The notes under the pieces: model-generated
The model's database searches: none
The model's input: the letters and a program-made list of their open reading frames with translations, nothing else
Told to the model about the DNA's origin: nothing
Part shown: positions 45,995 through 57,264 of the stretch, in pieces
Layout: every line of letters begins with the position of its first letter
Numbering within the stretch: position 1 is the stretch's first letter
NCBI GenBank assembly: GCA_012656075.1
Contig: JAAKBF010000007.1
Location: forward strand, 1,426,001 to 1,490,000
Direction: 5' to 3'
Source of the DNA: Phytophthora hibernalis
Lineage: Eukaryota; Oomycota; Peronosporomycetes; Peronosporales; Peronosporaceae
DNA: 64,000 nucleotides
Position numbers and translations under genes: made by a program

Positions 45995-46667
45995 TCCTCC
46001 ATGTGGAGATGGCATGTCGAGCTCTGCCAGCTCACAGTTTACCACCTCGTAGTTGAAGCTGTCTGCGTACAGTCTCGTAGCCGATTGACCATTTGTATGA
46101 GACAGATAGCTTTGTATGTCTAACTACATGAGGAGGTTTTCATCCTGCAGGGTTTCCTCCTTAATCCCAATCTTTCTCCGTGAGAAACAAGTCTCTTCCA
46201 TTTTCGGTCTTCTCCGCTCAAGGTCACTCGCTCCTATCTACTATCTTCACACTCCATGACATCGAAGTCTGGGACTCTAGCACATTACATCGCTGCGGCT
46301 TCTTCTAAAATAAGTGGAAGCAGTAGCGGAAACGAGAACACTGGAAAGGAAACCCGAAAGGAAACGTTGTTATAGGCTTGATGCCTGAAGCGTGCAGTTT
46401 GTGGGTCAGACACCAATAAATATTTATTTGTATTCAAATATATTAATATGACCTCCGCCCGTCGACCTCATTCGAGTTATTATATTAATATCGGCGAACC
46501 AGACCAAATATGAATATTAATATTCATTCGAATATTCGAAAATATTCAAACATATTAATATGCCATTTGACTATCAATCCCTGCTTACATGTACTGGTAC
46601 TGTAGTTATCTTTTGCCGCTTGATCGAGTAATGTCGCGGTTGTAGTGATAGTCAGCCTTCAGCTGCT

Positions 46668-47468
46668 TTACCACGGCAGCTCGAAGTCGCCGAGCTTCAT
46701 GTCAGCGTTATAGAACTTTCCGGTGTCCTTCATCGTCAAGTCGGTCACGATTGTGGCCATCGACGCAGCCGAGACAGATGCCTCAAGCCATCCCTTGTGG
46801 TCGGTCATGTCGGTGGCCACGTAGCCAGGATTGAGCGTCACAAACATGATGTTGCTGTCACGTAATCCGACCGACAACGAGCGGGTGATCATGTTGAGAG
46901 CGGCCTTGGAGGGCGAGTAGCCGTACGAGTGGCCGAAGAAGCCGTGGGTTTCCTCGACGTTGCTGCCGATACTGCCCGCTAACGACGAGACTTGGGCGAC
47001 GGTGGCAGAGCCGTGCTTCTTGGCCGCGAGCTCCAGGTTGGGTAGCAAGGCTCGGGTGACGAGGAACGGACCTACAGCATTCACCTCGAACTGGCGCATG
47101 AATCCGTCCTTGGTGACCGACTTGAGGTCGTCCTCGACGTAGATGCCAGCGTTATTGATGAGCAGGTCGATGGGCACGCCCTCGAGATCACGGGCTGCGG
47201 CGAGCACCGAAGCTTCGTCACTCGAGTCCAGCGTGACGGTTTTGAAGGGCGAAAGTGCCTCGAGCTGTCCAAAACAAAGTTATTAACAGCAACAATAGTT
47301 GAGAGGCGTAACAGAAAGATTGGCGGGGGCGCGTACGTTATTGGTGTTGCTGCTGGCGCGGATCGTGCCGATGACGTTCCAACCGTTCTTGGTGTAGTGC
47401 TCGGCCAGGGCAAGGCCGATGCTACGCGTGCTACCCGTGATGAGAACCGTCTTCTTGGTGGTCGCCAT
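46668..47468 (-). CDS. Short-chain dehydrogenase/reductase, intact
   Basis: Classical SDR of 242 residues. The Rossmann glycine motif TGSTRSIG is at residues 11-18, NNAG at 81-84, and the catalytic Ser at about 138, Tyr160 and Lys164 in YSPSK, with Asn106 in the active-site tetrad position. Such enzymes oxidise or reduce hydroxyl/keto groups with NAD(P)(H); the substrate is not predictable. Exon 1 is 47337-47468, exon 2 46668-47264; the intron is 72 bp (GTACGC to GGACAG). The ATG at 47468 gives the normal SDR N-terminus; an in-frame upstream extension is possible but lacks conservation. This is one of the few genes here with no frame break. Confidence 0.85.
47265..47336 (-). other. 72-bp intron of the SDR gene
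   Basis: GT-AG on the minus strand. Splicing joins SNTNN to LEALSPF in phase 0. Confidence 0.8.
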
Positions 47469-47868
47469 GGTTTGAGGTGGATGGAGGTTGGTGGTTGCTG
47501 GGCTTTGAGGCTTGTTTGAAAGTGATTGAGCTGCCGGGTTGCCAGCAATACCACCGTTTTCATCGTAATCACCGTCACTCAACGCCAGGAGGCAAAAGTC
47601 TTTACATTAATTGTTGGCGTCATCGTGTCGCCACGTCTAAACGCTTTGCAAACTTTATTTATGATGGAGATGCTCTTAACCGGTGGAGATGCTCTTGGTT
47701 TGAAAACCCATCGTTGGCAACCGCATGCACTTCGCGGCAATGTGAACACTTAAAAAAGTTATTAAAATAACCTTCCCTTTGAAAAGGTAGAACTTTTGTT
47801 TGAAGTGTTCACAGCGCGTTTCATTGGCCAAAATGAGGCATTCTCGCTGCTAGCAGCACGCGGCGCAC

Positions 47869-50043
47869 GTGGCGCACGTGGCGCGACTCGCAGCGGTCAA
47901 ACAGCAGCAGCAGACGCTGCGTGAAGAGTCTCTAGCGTTCGTCAAGGCACCCGCCGCCCCAGAGAAAGCGGCGGCTCAGCGCGCGCTGCGGTCTCTGCGC
48001 CAATTGACGCCCGACGTCACAGTACTCTGTGCACAGACCGGTGCCGTCGTGGAGCGCGTCGCCAACGCCAATGACGTGGCCGAGAAGATGACGCGCGAGG
48101 TACGACGTCTGGACGTGATCCAGTCGCGCTTGGGCGTGGCGCTGGAGCAGTTGGCGCAGCTGTTGACGCATTGACGGGGATCCGACGTGCCATGCAGCAG
48201 CAGAGGTACCCGGAGGCCGCTATGTTCCTGCAAACGCTAAAGAATATTGAACAGCAGATGCCACTGGATGTGGCGGATAAATTACGTGTGGATACTATTG
48301 AAAATGACCTCAAGGGAGTCATTGAAGGTGCATTCGAGGCCGGACTAAAAGCAGGTGACAGTCGCAAAGTACAGACATACGCGCCGCTATTTAAGGTGGT
48401 GGGGGAATACTATGAAGAACTTGGATTAGTGATGCTGCTGGACCATGTGCACAAGTCGCTGGAAGCAGAGCTGAAAAGCGAGCGAGATCCACGTGTGGGT
48501 GTCTTTATTACTCAGGAGCTGATCACACCCTCGCGGAAGTGTTTTACCAGGTGGCACAAGAAGCTCAGCAGCATGCGGGGCTGCTGGAACAGTGTTTTGG
48601 AAGGGCTCATGGCCCGAACCGATTTGTGGCAAAGTTGTATTCGCTGGGAGAACAGTCGGCGGTTGCTGTGTTGAACGCGTACATGGCGCAATGTAAATTT
48701 CACGAGCGGATTACGAATGGATTGGGACCTGCATCACCGACTTCGACAGCTCCGTTGTCGCCGTCGAACCGCGGTGCTAGTAATCGTAACGTGCAGTCTG
48801 CCCCGGGAAGCCCCAGAGAGGATGGAGTGGCGGTCATGAACGAACAACTAAATGAAATGGCGCTTGTAATTCAGCGCACGCAGACGTACGAGCGCTCCAT
48901 GCTTCATCTTCATGCAGGCTCCCGACTCGGGACCCGAGTGATGACGGAAGATGAAGAAATCAATGATGAGATCTCAGAAGTTAGAAAGGCCGAGAGTGGC
49001 GGTAAAAATGCTCCCGTTCTACCATCGATCCAGGAGAGCGAGCTAGGAAAATCTGTCCAAGAACTAGCGGGCTTTTATTGTGTCGTCGAGAACGCACTCC
49101 TTAACCAGGCTGCTCGCAAGGCCTTCCAATGGGAAGAACTTCATTTTCATCTGGTGATGCCGGCACTGATGCTGCGGCTGGTGGGGTAGACTGCGAGGAT
49201 GGACTCCTATGCTTTCCGATTTCATCGGCTATTGATGAAGTATTTTACGTCGCACGTAATTCAGGTCTCCGAGCGTTGGCAACGGGCCATGTTGACTGCG
49301 CCGCTGGAGTTCTCAACATGATTAACACGGTGCTACGTGACGTTGTGGGTGACACAATGCGAAGCCGCATCAGGCACATGACGACATCAGCCAAGCTGGA
49401 TAGTGCTGCGGCAGGAGACGCTGCGAGCTTGTTGGCAGCCTCATCTGCGCAGTTCCGTGACCAAATGCAGCAGCAATTTGCCAAACTCAGCAAGACTGTG
49501 GGACCTGTAGGTGGTGTTGCAGCTAGCGAGATCCCCGCCCAGACACCTGAACAGCGCAAGGAACACGCCCCCGATGTTGTACTCAACAGTCTTGAGGTCA
49601 CCTCCGGTTATATTGCGCAGCTAAAAGGTGAGTTTGAGCACGGACTACCTGAAGCGTTTCCGGCCGCAACACATCTTGACGTGCCTGAACGCACTTGAAG
49701 ATGCGTCAGCCGAGCTGATGCAGCTTCTCCTGGCATCTCGAAAAACTGCTCAAGCTCCTGGAACCCAAGATTTCCAGCTATCAAAACAGTTTGTTGTCGC
49801 CACCATCTTCGACATCTTCCGCTCTGGCTGCGTCCGCAACGGCTTTGTCGTCCTCTGGGTCATCGTCTGCGAGACGCAGCGCTGTATAGTACGATCCGAC
49901 TGAAGCGCTGTTCACATTTAATGAGGCTAATGACCCGTTTGCACACGCCTTTGTGCGTGGTTTGAGTTCGCTGCTAGCCTCTTTTCGCGGGAACACATCC
50001 CGTAGCAACTACCACGCCATCGTACAGGGAATGGGAAAACGTC
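47869..50043 (+). pseudogene. COG4-like Golgi tethering subunit, 5' part, multiple frameshifts
   Basis: COG4 is a subunit of the conserved oligomeric Golgi complex that tethers retrograde vesicles. Recognised from LDVIQSRLGVALEQLAQLL, GIRRAMQQQRYPEAAMFLQ, APLFKVVGEYYEELGLVML, FGRAHGPNRFVAKLYSLGEQ, SSAIDEVFYVARNSGLRAL, SGYIAQLKGEFEHGLPEAF and TFNEANDPFAHAFVRGL, in the family's order. Frame shifts lie near 48165, 48515, 49185 (G-run), 49630 and 49745 (A-run), with a stop at about 49888. Several look like one-base deletions. The start is uncertain: an ATG at 47833 runs into a stop, so the frame beginning near 47869 is used. The coding sequence is cut at 50043 by a transposon. Confidence 0.7.
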
Positions 50044-52133
50044 AAAGGTGTGTATATCCGAAACCTTGTGTCAAAAACGTTTACGGAACGCTAACTTGTC
50101 TTGAGAAAACGTAAGTCCATCAACCGACGAAACGAAAAGAGCTTTCTATTGGCTAAAATAAATGGTTTATTAACGTGTTTGACGTTAGCGTGACTTGAAC
50201 GGAAGAACGCGACTGCGCGTGGTGTCAGTCTCGCGCACCAATCTCAACACGGTGGTGAGTTTGATCTGGTCCGTTCTACGCGTGCGTGTGCTAGGCTTTA
50301 ACTTCAGTGTATCGTACCCCGTCTTGAACAGCTCGATGGCGTGTTCTTCATCGCAGATGACCGGCATTGGTAAGTCCTTTTGCACTTCAATGCCGTTGAT
50401 AATGTGCCTCATTATCATCGACCAATCTGATAGAGTTGCTTTCGTTTTTGGTGTGCTCAGATCGTCGGATGAAATACCGTTGTACGGAGGATACCCGCGC
50501 CTGACATCGCCAAACCACCACAGCATCCAAACTGCAAGTGAATCAATGCTAGGGAAATCAAAGTCTCTCGGCAACAGGTGAAATTTTTCTCCCTAGGTAT
50601 AGTTTTGACGTGCTGGTGCTGACGATGGTACACTTGTTGGATCTTTCGTATTCGTTCCCTGCAGGACCAAGCCCGTCACGAGAGACGTGAGTTCCTCGCG
50701 TAGCAGCTCCCTTATGATATTACCTGCCGCTACGCCTGTTTTCTCCAGCACATGCTCCATTCGCTGCTCCAACATATCGGGGAGAGTATCAATCGATTTT
50801 TGCTGCCTGTCTGGTTTTTATATAGTTCAATATGGGGTGGAATTCCAGTTGGGTGCATCGTTTTCGACTCCTCGTTCTCCAAATTTGATAAAAACTCATC
50901 CAAAATCGCCGGGTTAGTAAACACTGAGGTTGACCGCAGTTGATGATTGCTGGGCAGCTCGTTTAGAAGAAATTCGGCATGTTGCACTAATGAGGCAAGA
51001 CAAAGCTACAAACTTGCAACGAGATTAGTATCCCTCCTGTCCACGACTCCCTGCGAGCTTCCATCACTCATGACATCTTTTTGAGTACTGCCTGCAGGCT
51101 GACTTGTACGCTAGTATTTTGGCCAATGAGAGAGCGGTCTTATCGTCGGCGAATGGACTTACGATTTCTCGGAAGCATTCGATCCGTGGCCGCTCATAAT
51201 GGATCACAGTCATAATAGCCGATCGGGATTCGTAATTCCTTGAAAATATAAGTCCATTTGCCTACGTTTTGATGGGAAACGTCATATGAAACTTACGGAA
51301 CACCGGGAATGTGGAGTGTTGGTCGCTCTCACGTTTCAACCGAACACACGTACTGACACTGGTTTTAGTGGTAGCCAGTGCATTCGGGCCGAAACCCGGT
51401 GCTCACCGAGGAGACCCTGCCCAAACGAATAGGCCCGGATCAAAATCGCACCGTACGGCGACTGAGGGACGAGTAGCAATGACGTTGGTGTCGGCGAAGA
51501 GCGGAGTCCAGTCGTACTCGGAAGCCGAGCGCAGGTCGCACGTTGCCCGCCCTTCTAAAGTCGGGTACTTCAAGGCCAAGTCCCGGAACAGCGATAAATG
51601 TCTCGGCGAGCTCCCGTCTGCGACTCGGCGATAGCTTATCGTTGCGGTGTGATGAAAGCGGTGCCGCTGAGCACGTATACAACCTCCTCCAGGGCGAGTG
51701 TAGGTCTTCCTGAGGAATTGATCCTAAAATAAATCTAATATTATAGGCATGAAGTCGATTCAAACGCTTAGAGTTTCCACCTCGCTGGAATCGCTATCAT
51801 ATCTGATGTCGTCAACGTCGACATTCATTGCTGTCCCTCAGTCGGAATATCTGGTACTGAAACCTGAAATTGCGTGTACCGGACTGTCCGGTCCGGACAT
51901 GAGGCGACATAATGCAACCCACCCAACTCCGGGTATGGGTCAGAACCCGCTGGAATCAATGGATAGCCATTCATCTCAGTGTACACACATTGTGGCATCT
52001 TTGAACTCGGATTCAAACACGTTGTGACGCACGTTTCCTCCTCATCATATATGGTCGATACTGGCAGCCCTATACACACCTACTGACGCACGTTAACCGC
52101 TTTTGACACAAGGTTTCGGATATACACACCTTT
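50044..52133. mobile_element. 2.09-kb inverted-repeat element inserted in COG4
   Basis: Perfect 33-bp terminal inverted repeats: 50044-50076 and 52101-52133, starting AAAGGTGTGTATATCCGAAA. The interior codes on the minus strand (see 50185-50987). COG4 coding sequence is recognisable immediately on both sides. No clear target duplication is visible, and the superfamily is not identified. Confidence 0.85.
50185..50987 (-). pseudogene. Unassigned transposon-encoded protein
   Basis: Minus-strand frames in order: PAILDEFLSNLENEESKTMH, then EQRMEHVLEKTGVAAGNII, LLREELTSLVTGLVLQG, then an intron-like or frame break near 50580. Then FPSIDSLAVWMLWWFGDVR, GYPPYNGISSDDL and STPKTKATLSDWSMIMRHII, with a basic end. 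The aromatic WxxWW-G-GYPP pattern is distinctive, but I cannot name the family. No DDE residues are evident. Further right (52079-51750) a minus-strand acidic tail (DIRYDSDSSEVETLSV) may belong to the same element. Confidence 0.45.
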
Positions 52134-52330
52134 TGCACGCAGCTCGAGTCGTGGTTCCTCTCTCGGGCTACACGCGTGAATCAACTTGGTGCGTTGCAAT
52201 TCAACAAGGATATGCGTGTGATCAGTACGTTCCTCAGTGGTGAAGGCGAAGCCGGTGAAGAAGTACGCGAGGCATTTGCTGCTCTGACTCAAATATCGGA
52301 ATTTTTGAATGTGGACACTCCCAGGGTAGA
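52134..52330 (+). pseudogene. COG4-like gene, part downstream of the insertion
   Basis: Resumes COG4: TQLESWFLSRATRVNQLGAL, then QFNKDMRVISTFLSGEGEAG and EAFAALTQISEFLNVDTP, matching the family's C-terminal region. The frame runs on with the 5' part if the inserted element is left out. The last roughly 50 residues expected for COG4 are not found after 52330, so the gene is also truncated here. Confidence 0.65.
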
Positions 52331-54615
52331 CTCTGGATATAAAATCCAGAGAACATGGCGGGTATTATGTTAAGGGGCTTTTTCGTTGTTTGAATTGGAC
52401 TCCGTGATAAATTGCAGGCGTGCATCGCTACGGGTGGTATTATGCGTTTAAAGATAAATACCGGTAGTTAACCGCCGACTTTTCGGTAATGCAGACGGTC
52501 AGATTTTGTGCATGCGGGTGGCCCGACACCACAGGGGTCACCACGACTGGAGTTGTCGTAGTTAGCTAACTTTCGTAACTTTGTTAACCTGCACTAAAAT
52601 TTGTGTACTTACATAGATTGGTTCGAAGTAAAATCGAACGAGAAAATATCGTTTTTATTCCGTAAAACTCATGTTTGAGAGGTTTGTTCATACCGGACGT
52701 CGTCAGATGGCGTTGATCGGCGCGGTTGACATGGTCCCGGGTGTCTGAGGAACGGTGGCTGGTTCATCTGCATTGGTCCGCAAAATTGGTGGTCAGATTT
52801 GCTATGCGCTAACAAACAGTTTGCAAACATTCGCGTTAGCAGCACAGTTAGCGTTTGTGCACCGGCAGACGACGCCTGAAAAGCTTGAGGTATTTAAATA
52901 ACTTAGAACACGAGCTGGGCATAGGAAGTCGTTAGTATAGCAAAGTGACATCAATGTACCTCACTGAAAAACTAAATACTTAGAGCACGAGCGGTAGCAC
53001 CAAGCAGCGCACGGTGCTCGTCGACGCACCGTGGAATCCTCCAAGTCCAAGAAGTGCCAGCGGAAACCGATGTACGCAACAACCAGAGTTGGCATGGCCA
53101 CGAGTCGGAGCGAGATCAAGCGGAAAGCGTGTTTCGAGAGCTGCGCCTCATCGAGCTTCTTCTCCTCATGCTCGCTTTTGCCGAGTTCGACATCGTCTCA
53201 TTGTCCAAGCCACCGTTACTCTCCAGATCTCCATCCTAAGTGTCCATTTATGCTAGTCAGACGCAAGACCATTCGTAGCAGCTTGCCTGGGGCCTTCGCT
53301 GGAGCGGCACTTTTCCTAGAGGGTCCTTGTGCATGCCGCAAATTCCTAAAATCTTATGCAAGAATTTCAGAGCTTCCTCGTGCAACGCACGACGAGTTGA
53401 CGCTGGTACCGGTATGGGTTTACTGTCGTTTATGTTCTTGCTACACTAGACGTTTGTAAAAAAATTGCACTTTCACAGATATATATTGCCAGGTCTATCT
53501 CATCCAGATCGCTTTAACTCTGAATTAAATTTCAGAGAATAAGTTTTTAACGAAGGTGATTTAGACGCTCTATACATTGTGCACGCCCGGATAATTCTAC
53601 ACTTTAGCTACCGTACTACAGTAGGTACTGTGAGGCATGAATCCTATTCTGTGTTACCCTAGGTTATAACCCTTCACGCGTGGTTCAGCACACTGCGCTC
53701 ACTCTGCGTAACGTAGTACATGTATAATACCAGCTCAGAATAAATATCCGCGTACTTTTCAAGTACAGACGTGAGCGGATTTATCGGGTTGAAGTTATCA
53801 TATACATGTAATTTCAACAAATTGATGTTCCCGACGGAAACACGACGCGACAACGAATAGTCACGCTATCATAGTATTTCGAAGTAAACGTTATCCCATG
53901 ATGTGAGACCGCCTCTATCAAAGCGTTCCTATTGATCAGCTGTCGAACCAATACTCACGTTCATGTAAGCTTAGTACATGATCGACTCATACTTAATAAT
54001 AGGTACATGTCACTGTACTTAAAGTATCATTCTGCCAATATAACTCAGTCATAGTTCTAATCCCATATTGGCCTTTAATTATGACCTCCTTCAGCTAATT
54101 ATGTTATTAATATTGGGAACGCAGACCTTGGGCATCAATAGTACAAAACATAATTCTGTTAAGAGCTCGTCAGTTGAAACCCCACCATATTTTATGACAA
54201 TATCCAAAGCGTATCAGTGGCCACAACTTGCCGCCCGCAAGCTAAAAGTAAGAAAACATATCTATAAGGCTTAATGATCCGCTTTCTGCCCATTTATTCA
54301 CGAAATTGAGCCGATAAACCCATTAAAACGTGTACTGGTAACTGCTAATCCACGAATATGAGGGCCCTTCACGCAATACATGATGCCCGCGGGGATCCTA
54401 ATGATAAATTCCAATGATCTGAGTTTACAGCCGAAGAACCGCCTTTTCCGACCAGGAAGTGATCTGCTCTGTGTGCTTATGTATGCCTGGAGTCCAGCCA
54501 TGCCGCTACAGTAGCTGTTGGCAATCCAGGAATTCAGGGCCTCATTCCAAAACTTTCCATCGGAGCAACAACCTGCGGCCTACTCCAAACGACTTGAGCA
54601 AGAGTATACATTGTA
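52331..54615. other. No recognisable gene apart from a weak ORF
   Basis: A 142-codon plus-strand ORF at 53031-53459 (MESSKSKKCQRKP...) and an overlapping frame (VFRELRLIELLLLMLAFAEF) show no family I know; either may be a degraded helical protein. The rest is A/T-rich with no coding signal. Confidence 0.35.
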
Positions 54616-55153
54616 ATGCAGTCACGAACGATCACGTTCATGTGTCAGATGCTAGTCATGTTGGTGCTTGTGGCACATAACGCTGTCGCTGTGGAAAATG
54701 GCGTTGTGCTGAGTGAGGTTTTCGGTGGTCCCCACGGCGACAAATACTCAGACATGGAGCTCATTTCTCCCGGACAAGAAGTGCACTCCATCACCATCCG
54801 CACTGGCGATCGTGTCAACGGCGTCGGCCTCGACATCTCGGACCCCGCGGGGACGAAGTCCACTATCTACCACGGCGGCGGTGGCGGCGATTCGAACACA
54901 CTCACGCTGGGTGACGGCGAGTTCATCACGGGTATTGAGGTCCACTGGGGTAAGTACTACGGCCACACGCGTCAAGTACATCTGCTTCACCACCAACGCG
55001 GGCAACACTCTCTCCGGAGGAAGTCAGACCGATAGCATTGGCAAGGACACTGCGCCCGAGGGTTACCAGTTGGGCGGCTTCACTGGTTACGCTGGCAAGG
55101 AACTCGATTCGGTGGGTGCCATTTGGACAAGCATTGCGCCGGTGAGGGCTTAG
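54616..55153 (+). CDS. Secreted jacalin-like lectin, one frameshift
   Basis: A signal peptide is evident (hydrophobic MLVMLVLVAHNAVA, residues 9-24). The mature part reads as a jacalin-related beta-prism fold: FGGPHGDKYSDMELI, HSITIRTGDRVNGVGLDI, YHGGGGGDSNTLTLGDGEF and ITGIEVHWGKYY. In a shifted frame it continues VKYICFTTNAGNTLSGGS and GFTGYAGKELDSVGAIW. The frame changes by one base between 54955 and 54990. Such lectins bind carbohydrate and are common in oomycete secretomes. The length of about 178 residues is normal for a single domain. Jacalin lectins are sugar-binding proteins; no toxin domain is present. Confidence 0.75.
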
Positions 55154-55740
55154 GTGTTTGGGGACATTTGAGCTCGACCTCTCGTGTTCAAATGCAGTAT
55201 TAGAAGGTGGATGTAGTAATGCTACTAGCAATACACACGCAATCGATATGGCATTTGATAACATTGTTGATCACAAAGAATTACAGTGTATGACAGCGGG
55301 TCATTCACCATATATGTAATAGCCTATTCCTAATACTAATACTACGTACTATAATACGTAGTAAGTACTACTTAACCCTTTCGCGGTGAGAGGGTGCATT
55401 CTTCGCCCTTTAATGCTGTTTTCAAAACACGGTGATGAATGACCTTGTAGAAGGGCGCATTTTGCGCCCTTTTGGCTTTCCACCAGTCACAACCTACCTA
55501 GTTTTGTTACTACCAATCAGAGAAGCGTATGTAAAGGGGTTGTGGGAAATTTTGGTTTGCCTGCTCTTCGAGCTGTATTTTACGGCCGCTACGGCCGTAA
55601 TCGGCCGCAGCCACAGGGCCCTGTCATCGGTCGATTGTGACATAAACGACGACATCCAGTATCGCCCTGTTGCCAGCCACTACACCATACAACATGTAAG
55701 ACATATGCACCTCACCTTGATTATCGTTGCACAATACAAA
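55154..55740. other. Intergenic; no supported gene
   Basis: Contains a repeated GGGCG(C/A)-type stretch CGCATTTTGCGCCCTTT near 55455 and palindromic GGCCGCTACGGCCG near 55580. A long plus ORF (55432-55860) has no recognisable domain. Confidence 0.4.
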
Positions 55741-55751
55741 AATCAACAGAT

Positions 55752-57116
55752 ATGCGCACAAGTTTCACTGACTCCGAAGACAAGCTACAGGTGCAGATCG
55801 CCTTTCAGTTCGAGAGGGAGGGCCTGCGCATCACCTGGGACTATGTGGCCCGACGAATGAAGACCAAGCGCGCTGCGCGAGAGCTCCGTCTTCGGCTAGT
55901 CAGCCTCAAGCGGACGTACGGGAAGTCGATCAGCGACTTCCCGCCTTGCTATTAGCGGACCCACTTCGAGGCGGCTATTAAGCGCACCAGGACTGCCGCC
56001 GCCGCCCCGCATATCCCAGCGGCTAGGAAGGCCAGCCCGTTCGACTCCTCCGCCTCTGTCTACCTGCCCTGCAGTAGGCACCCGGCGTGGCGCTGCCCAC
56101 GGACGTCTCGGCGGCGTGGGCCATGGACTTCACGGAGGCGCGACCAACGGGCGCAGTGGTGGCGCTGCCCACAGACTTGGTGGTGCTTCTGATGGACCTT
56201 GCGGCGGCGCGGACAGCGGACTTGGTGGTAGCGCTACTCACGGTCTTGGTGGCGCTGCTCGTGGACGCATTGCCAGTGCTGCTGATGGACTTCGCGTCGG
56301 CGCGGACAGCGGACTTGGTGGCGGCGGCGACGGCGACACGGGCGACGGACGCGGCAACGACGCTGCGCTCGGAAGTGGCGCAGCCTATGGACTTGGTGGT
56401 GGCGCTGCTCAGGGACTTGGCGGCGCTGACCATGGACTTGGTTGTGGAGCTGCTCACGGACTTGGCGGTGCTACTCGTGGTCTTCGTGATGGCGCGAACG
56501 AAGGACGTTGCGTCGTAGACGACACGGGTCGCGGACGCAGCAACGAGGTTGTGGTGGCGCCGACGGATCCGGTGGTGGTAAACAGGTGGGTGTGCTGTCA
56601 ATGGATGTTGCAAGTCGGAAGAGGTTTCTAACGGTGGATGTGTTGCTGTTTGATGTGTTAGCGAGTGCTTGTGTGAACAGTGGGTCGATGAACGTAGGCG
56701 GTGGTGGATCTAACGACTCTAGACTCAGTCCAGGGCAAGCGGCAGAAGCTGTAGCCTCTCTTTTGATGACATCAGCGCGAACGATGTTCGCCAGCAAGCC
56801 GGCCGTACCTATGATAATTCTGGTGAAGTGCTTCCGTTGGGCGTGTTGAAGCTACTTGAAGCTGTTGGACCGCTCGGAGAAGCGGTCGTTTTCTCGACGT
56901 TGGGGCTGGGGTCGGGAACATTTTCGCGCAAGTTGCGCTAGCGACGAACGCAAGAACATGTATTGGTGTCGAGCTTCGAAGGGATCTGGTGGCACTCGGA
57001 CGGAGTTGCATACAACAACAGCTCAGGCACCACCCACGACTGGGTAAGGTGCTTCTCAAGCAGGCGGATGTTAGAGATATTTCGCTGTCTAGGCAGCCCC
57101 CATTTGCGAAGCTATA
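55752..57116 (+). pseudogene. Myb-like domain plus DOT1-like methyltransferase, broken
   Basis: The N-terminal part (55752-55955) has a SANT/Myb-like pattern: FTDSEDKLQVQIAFQFEREG, LRITWDYVARRM, LRLRLVSLKRTYGKSISDFP, then a stop. After a repeat region (56100-56530), plus-strand frames give LPLGVLKLLEAVGPLGEAVV and, one frame over, DVGAGVGNIFAQVALATNAR (56890-56950). That is the S-adenosylmethionine-binding motif as in DOT1-type H3K79 methyltransferases; CIGVELRRDLVALGRS and LLKQADVRDISLSRQPPF follow. A stop at 57114 truncates the catalytic domain. Whether the Myb-like and methyltransferase parts form one gene is inference. Likely a decayed member of a repeated family. Confidence 0.5.
56100..56530. 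repeat. Degenerate tandem repeat open in several frames on both strands
   Basis: GC-rich units of roughly 21-33 bp built on GACTTGGTGGTGGCGCTGCT. Plus frames read Gly/Ala-rich or (M/L)DL(V/A)-type peptides; the minus frame reads Ser/Thr/Lys-rich TTKS(M/V/I) repeats (196-codon ORF 56023-56613). It is low-complexity and none of the frames is clearly the real one. Confidence 0.6.
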
Positions 57117-57264
57117 GATTTTTGTAGAGATTTTGGCAACAAGAATCATTTTGATCTGCTGGGAACACTTCGTCTCGACTTCCTTTCCATTTGGAGGATT
57201 ACGATGTTTCTTTGCGCGGACGCTGCCTAGCTCGTGTTGGAGCCGGGTGTCAGTAGGCTTGGCT

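Larger units (their letters stand above)
39778..46583. mobile_element. hAT-like non-autonomous element hosting a Copia insertion
   Basis: Terminal inverted repeats CAGGGATTGATAGTCA (39778-39793 and, inverted, 46568-46583) have the CAGGG start typical of hAT elements. The flanks carry CTTACAT on both sides (39771-39777 and 46584-46590), or GCTTACAT (8 bp) if the end base is shared. Subterminal DNA at both ends is rich in AATATTAATATTCA-type palindromes. Without the Copia element and its duplication the unit is about 1.5 kb and shows no transposase. Confidence 0.8.

Noticed and set aside
47932..49601. Minus-strand ORFs across COG4
   Set aside because: Shadows of the plus-strand COG4 frames, which match the family in order.
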